A stretch of DNA of 64,000 bases from assembly GCA_032622095.1 (NCBI GenBank), contig CP136069.1, forward strand, positions 166,526,394-166,590,393. Direction: 5' to 3'. Below are positions 43,560 through 56,370 of this stretch, piece after piece. The DNA comes from Siphonodentalium dalli. Lineage: Eukaryota > Mollusca > Scaphopoda > Gadilida > Siphonodentaliidae. Made by a program: the position numbers and the translations under genes. Numbering within the stretch: the stretch's first letter is position 1; every line of letters starts with the position of its first letter. The notes beneath the pieces were generated by a model that was not told where the DNA came from, ran no database searches, and saw nothing but the letters and a program-made list of their open reading frames with translations.

Positions 43560-46500
43560 AACCGCTGAGATCGGCGCTGTAGCTAATTACGCTCCAGATT
43601 CGGCGCGCGTATCGGAACGGTGTGCGACGAGAGCGCAGTGCTTATGAACGCATCGCTGTATGCGTGAGACTGTTCTTATTTCGGTCATATCTCGTTGTTC
43701 TGTTGAGGACATGGTATGCACGGGCTATGCATTATTCCAATAAAGAGCGTTCATCGCAAGTTAATGGTAAAATATATGTTCAAATAGGACGCCTGTTTTT
43801 TAAAATAATTTTTGACTGTCCCCGACACAACACAATGCAAAATATATGTCTACCTTACTTTGGGCATCAATATAATACAGTATGGTTATATTGAATCATA
43901 TGTTCCCGACTGTTATGTGCTATTTTAACAGCAAGGCAAATTTCGGAATAGTATTAGCTTGATGCCAATACATAGCATTGTATACAACCTACATGTACAT
44001 CGTAACTATATTTATCACATAATTAACTCACAAAATCAACTTCATAATTATTGGTAAGACACACGTTTAATATTAGCGCATGCGATGACGTCACGCCGAA
44101 GATTTTCCACTAATTGATAGAGATTCTCATATTTACCCCAAAACTCCCACTTTATTTAACTAAAATGCATAAAAATAAAAAAAACTAGGAGATATATAGT
44201 CAGGGGAATTTCGCACAATTGACCCCACCACCCCAAATACATATATAAGTCTTATATCGTGCCTTTTTTTAAAACATATTTTATTGTAATATAATATTAC
44301 AATAGGGATAGGGGCACAAATTTTAACAACTTACATCCACCCCTCTCCCATTAACATTTTAACAAATACAACGTAGATGACGAAGATAACATATATACGG
44401 GATGACGTTTTGTGTGTTTCTAATTGCTGTCTTTATGGTGGTGAGGTTAATTGTACCAAATACAAGTGTATAGAGTTATTCACCTTCCATCAAAAACTAA
44501 CAGACTAGCTCTTAGTCCAGATAGGTGTTTGTCTGTTCTCGAAAAAATTCCTATGAGTTTACTCAATATAACACAATCATGCCTCGTGGTACAACCAGAT
44601 AGTCGTATACCCAAGGGGCATCATTATAAATCACTTTGCTGTACTATCCTATGCAGAGTTGGGTGGTCAAAGGAAGCACATGACCCATGAACAATGGTAG
44701 TCTGTCCTCATTCCCATATTCCAGCATACATGCCAGTGGACTGTTATCTTCTTAACATTGCATTTTGTTGAGTTGTGGGAGGCAACTATCGAAATATTAT
44801 AAGTTGTATGTCGATAAAGAGCGTTTATAACTAATATACTTCCCGTGAGTGGAAACTGATTTCTAAATTACACACACACCGGATTGTCCTAGTTTGTCTG
44901 AAACTTTGGTTTCAGTCTTTCACAGTTAAGTGCAGGAGAACACTATGAACATTATTATACTGATGTACATGTATGCATACCATACGACCATAGTTGAATA
45001 TAATTCATGTAAATATATACATTATGCATTGTAAATAGATGCACAAATATTTTTAATGAAATGCCAGCTGCGATGGGACACCCGGGAACAGACACGCGTC
45101 AGACGAAATTATCACTTCATGGTCATTAGACATGGTAATTGACACCTCCCGGTGGACCAATATAAATCGCCCGAGTGTACACAACAGATTAAAATATGCT
45201 AACAGTCAGTCAACGATGGTGTGATATAATAACCACACACTGGTTAAATGGTCTTGCTAATTTGCTATGATGCTGGTGGGATCAGGTGAACTGTCATGCT
45301 GCTGATATGGCGAACTGATGCTGCTAAGACCACATGACCAAATAACCAGGGCGAACCAGTGTTAAATGAATATTTATAGCAATGAAGAGCGGCGATCATC
45401 ATCTACACACACACACACCAATCTATATCGAAACGGACATCGAGACAACAAGGTGACACCCGTCAGGTCACGGGCGCGTCGACAGGGATGTGAGCTATGG
45501 TAACTCCATGTGTATCATTAGTTGTGGGAGCAGGCCACAGCGGTGAAAGTGACCACCTTACTATAAGTGTGACACAGTGCATGTATGTCATAGGTGAGAT
45601 AGAGCTGATTTCAAGGTCCAGTCATTGCAAGGCAAACACTTTCCATCCCGGTTAAGGTATCCTGCTAATTTGATCTGATGCTGGTGGGTCCTGCTGACTT
45701 GCCATTGTGCTGGTAGTGACAAATATTGGTGTTAAGAAATTGTTCCGTTATTGTATATATATCCAGACACTGCAACATGTATGTTCCGAAAGAATAACGG
45801 TACATTTTCTTAACAGAATCAGTTTACCATATCAGCATATTTCAACTCCGTGGTATACCCACCAGCATCGTAGCAAATCAACAAGACTACTTAAATTCGG
45901 GATATCTCACTGACGTCCATGTGCACGTACGCATCGACATTAACATTTGAGTTTGTTTATGTGTCTATATTATATTTTACTGTTTAATTTAGGTTTTGTG
46001 CGCCCATATGGTATTATAGAAATATATCACAAGATTACATAAAATAAAAGCTCCCTCCATATAGGCGGCATATGAATTATTTTAATAAACGCCATGCTGT
46101 CTCCAAATTTATGCGAATGTCACGCAGCGCGGACATAAGTAGTTTGCATGCAGGAGTTACTGTTCCTTTAGATATATAAAATAAAAGTTAATCCCACTTA
46201 TCCCACAATATTACGAGGCAATTTCACAATTATATTATTTATATGCCGTTCCTTTAGAATACTCTCATTATCCTCATCTCCACCCATTGAAACATGTCGT
46301 AATCCGTATGTCTGTCAGTATTTTTATTTTCGGAAATGGCCGAATAAAAATATTTTATAGCCACATCGATGAATCCAAGATCATCCTTCTTGATTCGCCA
46401 TTTTCGACTGCATATTTTAACGAAGAGTATGTGTCGTAATTTGTCATCAATTTAGAGCACTTCAATACAAATCTGTGGAACTAATCACGCATGAGTGTGG

Positions 46501-48280
46501 TTGTTTTGTTTGTATGACGACAACAGCATGAATAATATGGATACCAATGTCCTAGTGGGATATATTCTGCAGGTATCGATCATACGCGATGCCAATAATT
46601 ATTTAAAAAAATAATACATTTACGATTTAAGATAGACGGGATCAGTTGTGACTGTGTACGTACATGTACATATGTGGATGTTAATATAAGCAAACTATAT
46701 ATAGGGACTATAACATTGCATAGTAATATACTGACCTATTAATTTTAAACCCAGAGTGTTTGCCGCCATCCATGGCGTACCACCCCGACGGTGTATACAA
46801 ACACAGCCATATAGAAGGGAATAATAATTCCTATTAACCGCCAGGGCAGATATATAGCGCACACTATGGCTGAGACAATTTGAGATATCTGCCGCCGCCC
46901 CTAAGGCGCGCCATCGGATTATATTAGTTATGGATGGGCTAACACGCGCCGGCAGGCGATCTCACTGCTCAAGATAGATATTCCCTCCTGTTTGGCTTTT
47001 GTAGTAAATCGCCAAATGTATGCGTGACACAATGTGATACATGCATATTTTTCCCCAGTTATTTTAATTTATCAGACGGTCACCATATCACCAAGTTACA
47101 ACGACAATATTTCTTCAATCGGATAATGCATCTTAAAAAGCACTTAATCGGATAATGCTTCTTTAAAAGCACTTAACATTAACAATGATAAGCGCACCAC
47201 ATATAAATGTACATTCATGACACCGACAAACAAGATTTCATGTTCAACACTATGAAAGCGTACTGAAAACATAAAATTCGTAATTATGGTGATGAATCAC
47301 GCATATAATCCATCGATATACTCAACATCTGCTTATGTATGCATTGCATGAAATCATTGGTTATGACCAATGACAAATAGAGTGCGTCGCCCCCTGTCAT
47401 GGATGCGATCAACCAGCATCGTGTGCCTTACGCCGTTGTAGGGACGTGGCAACAGTATATACACTGAAAATATTGTTGACTTAACTGTTTGCTCAACAAT
47501 TTGACTCCTATTTCTTTTTGCTAAATATGACGTGTACCGCCTCCTCTGGTCTGATCTCACCCTCGCGCGCGCTTCGGCTACTCCATTAGCAACTTTCCTC
47601 CATTATGGAGAGCAAATATATATTTTTTGAACATTCAGGGGCGAGTAATTCGCTTACAAAATTTTCATGGCATCGTTATCGGGGTGACATGTGACCATGC
47701 CATGTAAATTTGGTCTCGTTCGGAGATAATTCACTGCAACCTGGTGTGCAACCATAAGTGGTAATACGGTGCACCATCTTCGATTTCTTTCAAGCTACAA
47801 TATGACTTACATGTGGAACAACACTTTTCGCACCTATTCAATTTGAAGCCAAGTAGTTTGCATATAAAGCACGAAATGGTTGAATTTTCGAAACCTTATC
47901 AAACTGAAATGTACAGCAAATTACGAGATACAAAACATTTGAGTTTATGTCGACCAATTTGATCAGAATTATTTGGTGTCTAGCAATGGTTTTGGTATAT
48001 CGACACCATGGCAAATCAATGTACATGTACATAGATGCGTGGATTAGAGGTTAAAGCGTATATCGTAGCCATTTAACAATATAGAACGAAATCGCTGTTC
48101 ATTTGACATGTCATATATAATTGAATAGATGTATATTGTGTGTGTATGTAAATGGGGAAAAAAACATTACTGCTATTGTATTGTGTTTATTTCAGGCAAG
48201 ATATGCCCATATATAGTCATAATCCAACATATATTTACAAATTTTCGATATACTATATAGGTATGATTTCTTTACATAAG
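43560..48280. other. Largely featureless interval
   Basis: No convincing gene. Minor items: 'aataaagagcgttc' at 43737 and 'gataaagagcgttt' at 44813; a diverged ~410-bp direct repeat ('gctaatttgctatgatgctggtggga' at 45255 and 'gctaatttgatctgatgctggtgggt' at 45664); (CA)n near 45408-45419; and a 34-bp tandem pair 'taatcggataatgc' at about 47117-47178. Open stretches are short and have no recognisable features. Confidence 0.45.
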
Positions 48281-48799
48281 TTAAAGATACGGGCGGCGTT
48301 GGTGGTGGGTATGCTGTTAAAATAATCACATCCGTCCAAAACCGCCATAAACAGAAGGATTAGTAAAAATATAGAGCCTTTGTTCTTATGTCAATCAGAA
48401 ATATGGCATAAAAAGTATGTTATTGTCATTTCCCCCTTTTGTTGTGTAAACGAAAGCAAAAACGTTACGTTTCCTGGTTTTTTTTATGTCCGGATATGGT
48501 AAACACAAAGAGCGTTATTTGTTAAGGTTTTCCTGATATGGAAATAATAAAGAGCGTTTATATCATTTGTGTGTGTTAACCAATATAATTGCACTGTGTT
48601 ATATAAACAGAAGCACAACTTCTGTAACACGAGCAGTCTCTTGTTTACGTACAACATCGTACGTCTTGACGACAATATACTATCTACGCGCTGATTTTGT
48701 TTGGCATCGAGCGGAACTGTATATATTTTTGTGTTCCTTCTGTTAATGCCGATTTGGACAAATATAAATATTTCTGCAAAAAACGCCGCCCGTGCCATT
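48281..48799 (-). mobile_element. TTAA-type MITE with paired AAAGAGCGTT motifs, copy 1
   Basis: Left end TTAAAGATACGGGCGGCGTT; right end AACGCCGCCCGTGCCATTA (the terminal TTAA has decayed). Two aaagagcgtt motifs at 48507 and 48549 flank 'cctgatatggaa'. In reverse complement this block matches 50640-50710 closely, as do the subterminal 'gaaatatttatatttg' and 'taaacagaa' regions. Confidence 0.65.
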
Positions 48800-49655
48800 A
48801 GCCTCTGGTGTTCATACTAGCAAGTCCACTCGTCTGCTTACAGTGTTAAATGTATTCCAAGCTATATCGACCAACACTTATAATACACATGAAATATTGA
48901 GCAACAGTGTAAAACTAGGCGGCTATCCGGTGGATATGCTGATCTATTCGACTTGACACTGATATTAACACACATGGTGGTCAAATGCAGTGGATTTCTG
49001 CCAGTCATTATTCATCATCAAAGAAGCATGGAATTCCGTGCTGTCTGTATAGGCCAGAAATTCTCACCAGATGATACATTACGTAATACGAACGCCCCGA
49101 TGCTTGAAGGTTGCTCAATGTGTTGAGCAGATGTTTCTGCATTGGAACGCCGGGCTTTATTAGCTTCCGTTTTGTGTCTGTCTTTCATGAAAGTTATCCG
49201 ACCTCCTGATATTTTAATTATCACATAAGAAACTAGATCGCACTATCGACTTCAAATGAGCCTTCTCAAATTAAATTATATTGTGTATATATGTCACAAG
49301 TTAACTTTTGTATATGTATATACATGTATTGTACAATAATGGTCCCCATATTTGGAGGAATAAATATCTCTCTCGTGGTATGGCATTACACCTGAATGGT
49401 AAGCCCTAATTAATTAAATCAAACGGATCAGATTAATGGCAATGACATATAACAGGCAAGTATATTATTTATATTGTAAATACTGTTCATATATTATAAT
49501 GTATCATTTGAAAATTTATGATGTAAGTCATGTTCATAAATGTAATATATGTTATCTTAATATCTATGTAGTATTGGTCGATAAGATTAAACAAATTGAA
49601 TTGACCGGTGGAATAGAAAGTAGATTGCAGGACTGGGAAGTATATCATATATAGA
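48800..49655. other. No feature recognised
   Basis: AT-rich, with a (TA/TG)-rich stretch near 49284-49330. No gene signature. Confidence 0.4.
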
Positions 49656-50033
49656 CAGGGGTGCCGGAAGAGTGGGGGGGGGCAGAGGGGGCAGCTGACC
49701 CCCTGCCCTTGACCAAGGGGGGCCAGCGGGGGCAGGACTTGCCCTTTTTCTGGAGACAGAAAATGCTTTTTGTGTGTTTAATCTCATGTTTTTATAGCAA
49801 AATGTTACTTTTTTGGTCCAAATACCACCAATTTCACAAGGAATATTATTTTTTTGTCAATTTTATCACAAAACGGCCATAAAAACCGACAAATACCTTT
49901 AAAATAGGGATTTTGCCACAATGAATTTATGGTTATTTTCCCGAGTTTGCGGAGAAAATGCCCTTTTTTGCGGAAAAGTGCCCTTTTTGTAGGCTCTGCC
50001 CCCCCCTGTCCTTGGATGCTTCCGGCGCCCCTG
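49656..50033. mobile_element. 378-bp hAT-like MITE
   Basis: Ends CAGGGGTGCCGGAAG ... CTTCCGGCGCCCCTG, followed inward by paired G/C runs. Flanks TATATAGA and TATATACG agree at 6 of 8 positions. CAGGGG-type ends and an 8-bp duplication are typical of hAT elements. The body is rich in 'tgcccttttt' repeats and non-coding. Confidence 0.7.
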
Positions 50034-50370
50034 TATATACGCAAATTTGAGAACGTTCTAAACATTCATAAAATGGCAGTTAAAACAGTTTAAAAAAAAC
50101 TCTTGCCAGTGTGACTCCCCCCCCCATATTGCGCGCAAACAACAGTCGCTATCTTGGAACAGCATACCACAACTATAAGCACTGATCTCAGGTTATAATA
50201 TGAAAGGATCAATTGTGTTAATGCCATACTGACTAATATTAATGACAAAATTAATGCTGTGCTGCCAGCGTAACACAACACAGCCGACCCATAACTATAA
50301 TTATACAGTATTTCTCGCATTGTCGTTTATTTGTATGCCGTGATAATGGGTGGCTGAACACAACAGTCGG

Positions 50371-51000
50371 TTAAAGGTACTCAATCCGAATTAACGCTCG
50401 CAAATTAATATTTCTCAGGCTCCGCGGTTAAAGGCACGTGAGGCCTTAGTGGTCGAAAATATTCATATTTGTTCCAATCACCGTAAACAGAAAAACAGTA
50501 AAACGCATACAGTTTCGTTCATATATACCATGACCATCGCGTAAACGGCATGTTATCATAAAGATTTACTATATTTTACATAAGCAAGAGCCTGATTGTG
50601 TTACAGAAGACGACACAATGCTGCTGGCTAATCACACACAAATGGCATAAACGCTCTTTGTTCGTTCCATATCAGGAATTCTCCCACAAAGAACGCTCTT
50701 TATGTTTACCATCATAATATAAACAAACACCAGAAAAGTAACTTTTTAGGCTTTTGTTTACATAACAATGGTCAAAAATATGACAATAACATACTGCATA
50801 TGCGATATTTCTTATTTATATAAGGACAAAGTCTGTCTACATTTTGTTGGTCTTTCTGTTTGTGGCCGTTTTTGACGGGTGGAAATATTTTCACAGGATA
50901 CCCACCGCCAAGGCCAACCGTACCTTTAAAACATATACGATTCGAGTCGAGAAGACTAAATTGTCTAAAATCAAGTGGCTTTTTGTGTCAGATACTTGAC
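50371..51000. mobile_element. AGGTACTC-type TTAA MITE, interrupted copy
   Basis: Left part 50371-50427 (TTAAAGGTACTCAATCCGA ... 'tttctcaggctccgcgg') matches 34516-34575. Matching resumes at 50930 ('gattcgagtcgag', 'taaaatcaagtgg'). The gap between is exactly the TTAA element 50428-50929. The right terminus is not found before the TA microsatellite. Confidence 0.6.
50428..50929 (+). mobile_element. TTAA-type MITE with paired AAAGAGCGTT motifs, copy 2 (nested)
   Basis: TTAAAGGCACGTGAGGCCTT ... AAGGCCAACCGTACCTTTAA. Motif pair at 50650 and 50692 (minus orientation) around 'ttccatatcagg'. It sits inside the AGGTACTC MITE, with TTAA at both borders. Confidence 0.7.
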
Positions 51001-51042
51001 AAACTGGCAGAATTTCGTTGAACAAAATTTTTATAAATAACA

Positions 51043-51043
51043 G

Positions 51044-51099
<56 letters not shown>

Positions 51100-51116
51100 G
51101 TATATATATATATGTA
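51043..51116 (+). repeat. (TA)n microsatellite at a LINE 3' end
   Basis: TA repeat with one 'cgatgg' interruption. On the minus strand it directly follows 'ggttaataaagacatacat', a LINE 3' terminus with AATAAA, so it may be the LINE's simple-repeat tail. Confidence 0.8.
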
Positions 51117-52168
51117 TGTCTTTATTAACCTCCATTAACGGAGATCATACATCAATACATTGTATGTGTTGTATAAACGAATTGGAGCGTTTTGTACACA
51201 TAAAGGTGAGAGTGGTATTTACAAACATTATTTAGTATATATACAAACAACATTTGAGCATAGAAAATGGCGGTAAAAAGTAACAACACTGAATTCCCCT
51301 ACATCACAGCCGTATGAGCCGTATGGTCTATGTACCATATTAGAGTTTGATCACATTTAGATAAGGAAAGTGTATATCGCATGCGTATAGATGTTGATCT
51401 TATGTTCACTAAGCCATGCTCCTTTTCACCCTCAAACATTTTAATGTCAACAAGACTTGCTTTTCTGGCAGGCAGCAAGCACACGCAAGCAATCGGGTAT
51501 AGTCTTAACGGGCATTGTTTCGTAAAAGTTGGCATCCTTTGTACATGAATTTCGCGGCGAATGTGAGAATATCTCCCCAAGCATTGATGACAACGAGTGG
51601 AGGAACGAAGGCTGTGCCGCCGATTAGGAAGTCACATAGATGGTTTTGCGAGAGTGAATCGAGAAACATAAAACATTCTACCACAAAGAAGTCAATGGTG
51701 ATTGACCAGAAACTGTATCTCAATTGATGCATGGCTGGCACATTACATGTAAATAATACATGTTCAATTTCTTTGTGATACGTTGATATGCAGGCACCGC
51801 AATTCGAGTTGTTATTGAACATCGATCTGGCTTTTCAAAAAATGTTGTTGTTGGAATCGGATGATATGGGGACCATCGAATCGGATTGAGTACCTTTAAT
51901 CTGGGTGGAGGAAATAAACCGGGGATCAATCCACGTTCTTCCTCAGAATATTGCTTCATTGCCGCGAGATATGCCACTACTGTGATCTCAATGGCGAGGC
52001 ATGACAATTGTGCCAGTATGACAACTGAAGCGGCATTTCAAAAAATGTTGTTGTTGGAATCGGATGATATGGGGATCATCGCATCGGATTGAGCACCTTT
52101 AAATTGGGTGGAGGTAACAAATCGGGTTCAATCCACGTTCTTCCTCAGAATATTGCTTCAATGCAGCG
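51117..52168 (-). pseudogene. C-terminal remnant of a non-LTR retrotransposon (older LINE)
   Basis: Minus-strand pieces in two frames: SCLAIEITVVAYLAAMKQYSEEE with PGLFPPP (about 52007-51880), then a CGACISTYHKEIEHVLFTC knuckle (about 51800-51745). The latter is the C-x2-C-x11-H-x4-C type motif near the C-terminus of LINE ORF2 proteins. The 3' end has a small hairpin (ctccgttaatggag) and AATAAAG before the TA tail. Frameshifts and a ~200-bp internal duplication (51838-51967 repeated at 52040-52168) make it non-functional. Confidence 0.6.
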
Positions 52169-53142
52169 AGGAATTATGATATGATATTTATTAGCATAAA
52201 ACACTCATGTGAGCCGTATGCATTACATAATAATAAGACATATAATTTACACATACATAGTTCATATAATAAACTTTCCACATATTCATACTACAGTTAT
52301 ACAATGACTTAGTAGAGCTCAATAATATAAGCATGCAAATAAACTGTATGCAGGCCTATGATATCGTGTGGAATAGAAATTAATTATTAATTTATTCATC
52401 AACTTCGGGCTTCTTTTCTCATTTCAAAGAATTCTTTGAAAGCTCGACTGATCACATTACTTGTATTTGGTTGGTCGTTTCGCATTATGTATATGCATTT
52501 TGAGATACTACTGGCCCTTAGAAATTTAGTGATTCATATAGGCCTTTTTCTCAATTTGTCGTATTTGATACAATGGAGAACAAAATGCTTCTCGTCTTCC
52601 ACTGAGTTAGTATTGTACATCTTGAATATCCGATCATTGGCTGGCGTCGGTGGGCGTTTGTGTTGGCCTTTTTCTATTTCTAATGAATGACAGCTGATTC
52701 GAAGTCTACATAATTGTTCACGGTCTTTGATAGAAATTGTATGTATTAGATATGGTTCGAGTCGAAAAATGGTTTTGAACTGTTTGTATGGCCTTCGTTT
52801 ACTGTGTGGATCGTCTGCACTGGTAATATACTTATTTATATATTCATCCTTCAATCGTTCTGTGACGAGATTAATATATGCCACTACTGGGGTATCAATG
52901 GCGAGGCAGCTGCCAGTATGCCCTGTGGAGCAGCTTGAAACTAAATCAGTTACATTAATTAGTCCTGAATAGACAATACTGATTTGACGGTTAAGGCGCT
53001 GCATGACGTCGCTTCTATATAATGGCTCATACTTTGGTCTCCCAGGGTCGATGGAAAAATTATAATAAGCCGATTGTGTCATAACGTGAACAGACGAAAG
53101 GCCAAATTTCAATTTGGTCAGAACGTCACAGTCTTTGGTCAA
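52169..53142 (-). pseudogene. C-terminal part of a non-LTR retrotransposon ORF2 (younger LINE), 3' end included
   Basis: The minus-strand frame 53142-52534 encodes ~200 residues containing SCLAIDTPVVAYINLV, FKTIFRLEPYLIH, LCRLRISCHSLEIEKGQHKR and EDEKHFVLHCIKYDKLR. This is the region C-terminal to the reverse transcriptase in invertebrate LINEs; the first cysteines of the knuckle are lost (KMYNTN). After a frame break, VISRAFKEFFEMRKEARS reaches a stop at 52399-52401. A ~230-bp 3' UTR ends in AATAAATATCATATCAT. It is 5'-truncated and dead. It abuts a related older LINE whose sequence it appears to interrupt. Confidence 0.75.
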
Positions 53143-53214
53143 ACGCCACCTATTTTAATCACAGATTCTGACCCGCTTTCCGTCATCCAAATAGGTATAA
53201 TTTGGGGAAAATAT

Positions 53215-53290
53215 TATGTCATGTACAAAAGACTTATTCGCGATATCGAATTTAGAAGCAATAAAGAGCGTTTCTATGCCATTTATATGC
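53215..53290 (+). repeat. AAAGAGCGTT motif block
   Basis: 'gacttattcgcgatatcgaa' ... 'gcaataaagagcgtttctatgcc'. A weaker copy is at 53805-53880 ('gacttacttattctagatat' ... 'gcagtaaaaagcgttc'). Relatives of the TTAA-element core at 48.5 and 50.7 kb. Confidence 0.5.
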
Positions 53291-53299
53291 CATTTGACT

Positions 53300-54300
53300 G
53301 ATTTATGTGAATATGTTAGAATAGGGCCCTTCGGTCATTTCACATTTAACAATTAAAGCTGAAATTTCTAGAGTAAGCACGCGTGACATTTTCTCTCTCG
53401 AAACAACTCCAAAATCCGACTCGAATAAATAACCAACAACCACATGCGTGTAATTGGCCCATAGTGCCACTTATCCCACCCGATCACATCAAACCGAAGC
53501 CAATCAGGTTTATATGCGCTTCTTGCATAGAGATATGATAAGGTACGGGAGCTTCCACGTTCGTTCTGACTTCACATCGCCATCATTGGCTCATTTAGTA
53601 ACTTCTACAGTCGTTCCGGGGGAGTTTCCTGCAATATGTCCATTAACCACTAAAAAGTTATTGAAGAACACACTGATAAAATACACATATTCATTGCAAG
53701 TGGCAGAAACACAACGAAACTGACTTTTGTTCCTTCTGGCTATTCTGAAATAAATATAGGTATAAATACACGAAATACTATTATGATGACTATATATGCC
53801 ATAAACAAACGACTTACTTATTCTAGATATAGAATATAGAAAAGTCGAGATCAGCACGAAGCAGTAAAAAGCGTTCGTTGCTAACACATTTATGGTATGG
53901 ATACAGATAGGTAATTTTAATTATTTTTGTCATGTAGTTAGACACCCGATCAAATACCACTCACTCCTTTTAAAATTGTTATTTCAAATTTATTTCTATG
54001 TATATAAAGCACAGGACTCATTTTCTTGAAACAAACCCAAAATCCGACCTACCCAAATGGCCGACAACCAAATGGGTGCAATTGGCCCAGCCTGCCAATT
54101 ATCTGCCCCATGACAGATTTTGTCAAAATGTTAGAATAGGGCTCTTCTTTCGTTACATATTTCGTCAACACAACATCATGGTGGCCGCGGACCAAGGTTG
54201 TACGATAAATGCCAAATAGGGTCAAGCAAATGGTATGTTATAGGTTGTTTCTAAGCCAAAGACACATCAAAACACACCCGATCAACTCAAACACCAGGGG
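53300..54300 (+). repeat. Diverged copies of the satellite spacer sequence
   Basis: 'ttagaatagggcccttcgg' (53317), 'gagcttccacgttcgttctgac' with 'catcattggctcattt' (53550-53610), and 'tgtcaaaatgttagaataggg' followed by 'atggtggccg.ggacca' and 'ggtcaagcaaatggt' (54120-54235) follow the order seen in the spacers at 60405, 61972, 62456 and 62757. A poly-G occurs at 54298-54307. Confidence 0.65.
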
Positions 54301-54639
54301 GGGGGGATTCAAATATCGCACCATGCCATTTCTGGTCGCCTTGTACGATTTAGTGAAATCAAAGGATGCTGATGGCTGGCCCCACGACGATGCGCGTGCC
54401 ACTATGCCCTGGGGATCCGCGTTACACTAAATCAAATACATTAACTAATCCCTTAGTGTATCATTTGCCAATTAAGCCGCGGCATAGCATTAATTGTAAT
54501 CTCTCATGCTCAGGTTTCCCAAAAGTCGATGGAATAATTCAGTTGAAACCGTGTACATTGAGTTGTCGGTATTTTTCTCATAACGTCACACGATAGAAAT
54601 GTCACAGTTCAGAACTGTGTCTGGCATACACGAACGTCA
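54301..54639. other. Junction region before the satellite array, no gene
   Basis: Contains 'gatgatggctggccccacgacg'-type unique sequence and a further faint spacer-like stretch. No coding signature. Confidence 0.4.
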
Positions 54640-56370
54640 TACCCCGTGCTACCCCGAGGGGGTGAAAATGGGGTATGGACCATCTTCGAGAACCGTAGGG
54701 GTTTCGACCGATTTGACTGCATGGATGGGTAGCCCGCTCCACATACCACACAGAAACTCCCATCCCCATCCATTACCCACGGGGGTGCCACCCCGATTGG
54801 GTAACAATTGGGTATGGACCATTTTCGAGCACAGTATTGGATTTAAACCGATTTGACGGCACGGTGGGTGGCCCACCCCAAATACTTCCTAGAAACAACC
54901 GACTCCCTTCCAATCACTTCGGGTATGGACCATTTTCGAGAACAGTAAGGATTTGGACCGATTTGACGGCATGGGTGGGTGGCCCGTCCCATATATCTCT
55001 CAGAAACACCCCAAATCTATACCCAATCACCCGGGTGTTACCACGCGAAGGGGTGAAATGGGGTATAAACTATTTCCAAGAACGGTAAGGATTTCGACCG
55101 ATTTGACGGCATGGGTGGGTGGCTCGTCCCAAACACCCCTAGAGACGACAGACCCCCACACAGCAAACCGGTGATCGCCACCCAGAAGAGGTGAAAATGG
55201 GATATGGACCATTTTCGAGAACAGCATCGACCATTTTCGAGAACGGTATAGATTTCGACCAATTTGACGGAACGGTTCGGTGGCCTGCCACAAACACACC
55301 GACCCCAACCTATGACAACCGGGTGTGCCACCCCGAAGGGGTGAAATGGGGTATAAACCATTTTCAAGAACAGTTGGGATTTCGACCGATTTGATTGCAT
55401 GCTGGGTGGGTGGCCCGCCCCAAATACCTACTAGAAACACCAGACTCCCCACTCATCACCCCGGGTGGTGACAACAGAAGGGGTGAAAATGGGGGATGAA
55501 CCATTTTCGAGAACGGTAAGTATTTCGACCGATTTGACGGCATGGGTGGGTCGCTCGTCCCAAATACCCCATATAGACACCAGACCCCGCCCATCAACAA
55601 CGAAGAGGTGAAAATGGGGTATGGACCATTTTCGAGAACAGTATCGACCATTTTCCAGAACGGTAAGAATTTCGACCGATTTGACGGCATTTGTGGGTGG
55701 CCCGCCCCAAATACCCCCTCGAAACACCAGACCCATCCCATCAACCTCTGGGGTTGGCACCCCGAAAAGGTGAAAATAGGTTATGGACAAATTTCGTGAC
55801 GGCATGGGTGGATGGCCCGCCCAAATACCCCATACAAACACCCCAGCCACACCACCCCGGGAGTGACACCCCGTAGGTGTGAAAATAGTGTATGGACCAT
55901 TCTCGAGAACGGTAAATATTTTTACCGATTTGACGGCATGGGTAGGTGGCCCGCCCCAAATACCCAATAGAAACACCCGACCCCCACCAATCACATTGGG
56001 TGTGCGACCCAGGGGTTGAACATGTGGTATAGACAACTTTCGAGAATGGTAAGAATTTCAACCGATTTGACCGCGTGTGTGTGGGTGCCCCACCCTAAAT
56101 ACACAATTTAAACACCAATTTGAAACAACCCCACCCATCACCCCGAGGGGGTACAAATGGTGTTTGGACCATTTTTGAGAACGGTAAGGTTTTCAACCGA
56201 TTTGACGACATGGGTGTGTGTCCCGCCCATATACCTTCCAGAAACACCGACCCCCCGCCCATCACCCCGGGGTGCCACACAGAGGGTAGGAATTTAGACC
56301 GATTTGACGGAATGGGTTGGTGGCCCACCCCAAATACCACATAAAACACCCCGACCACCCACCCATCAAC

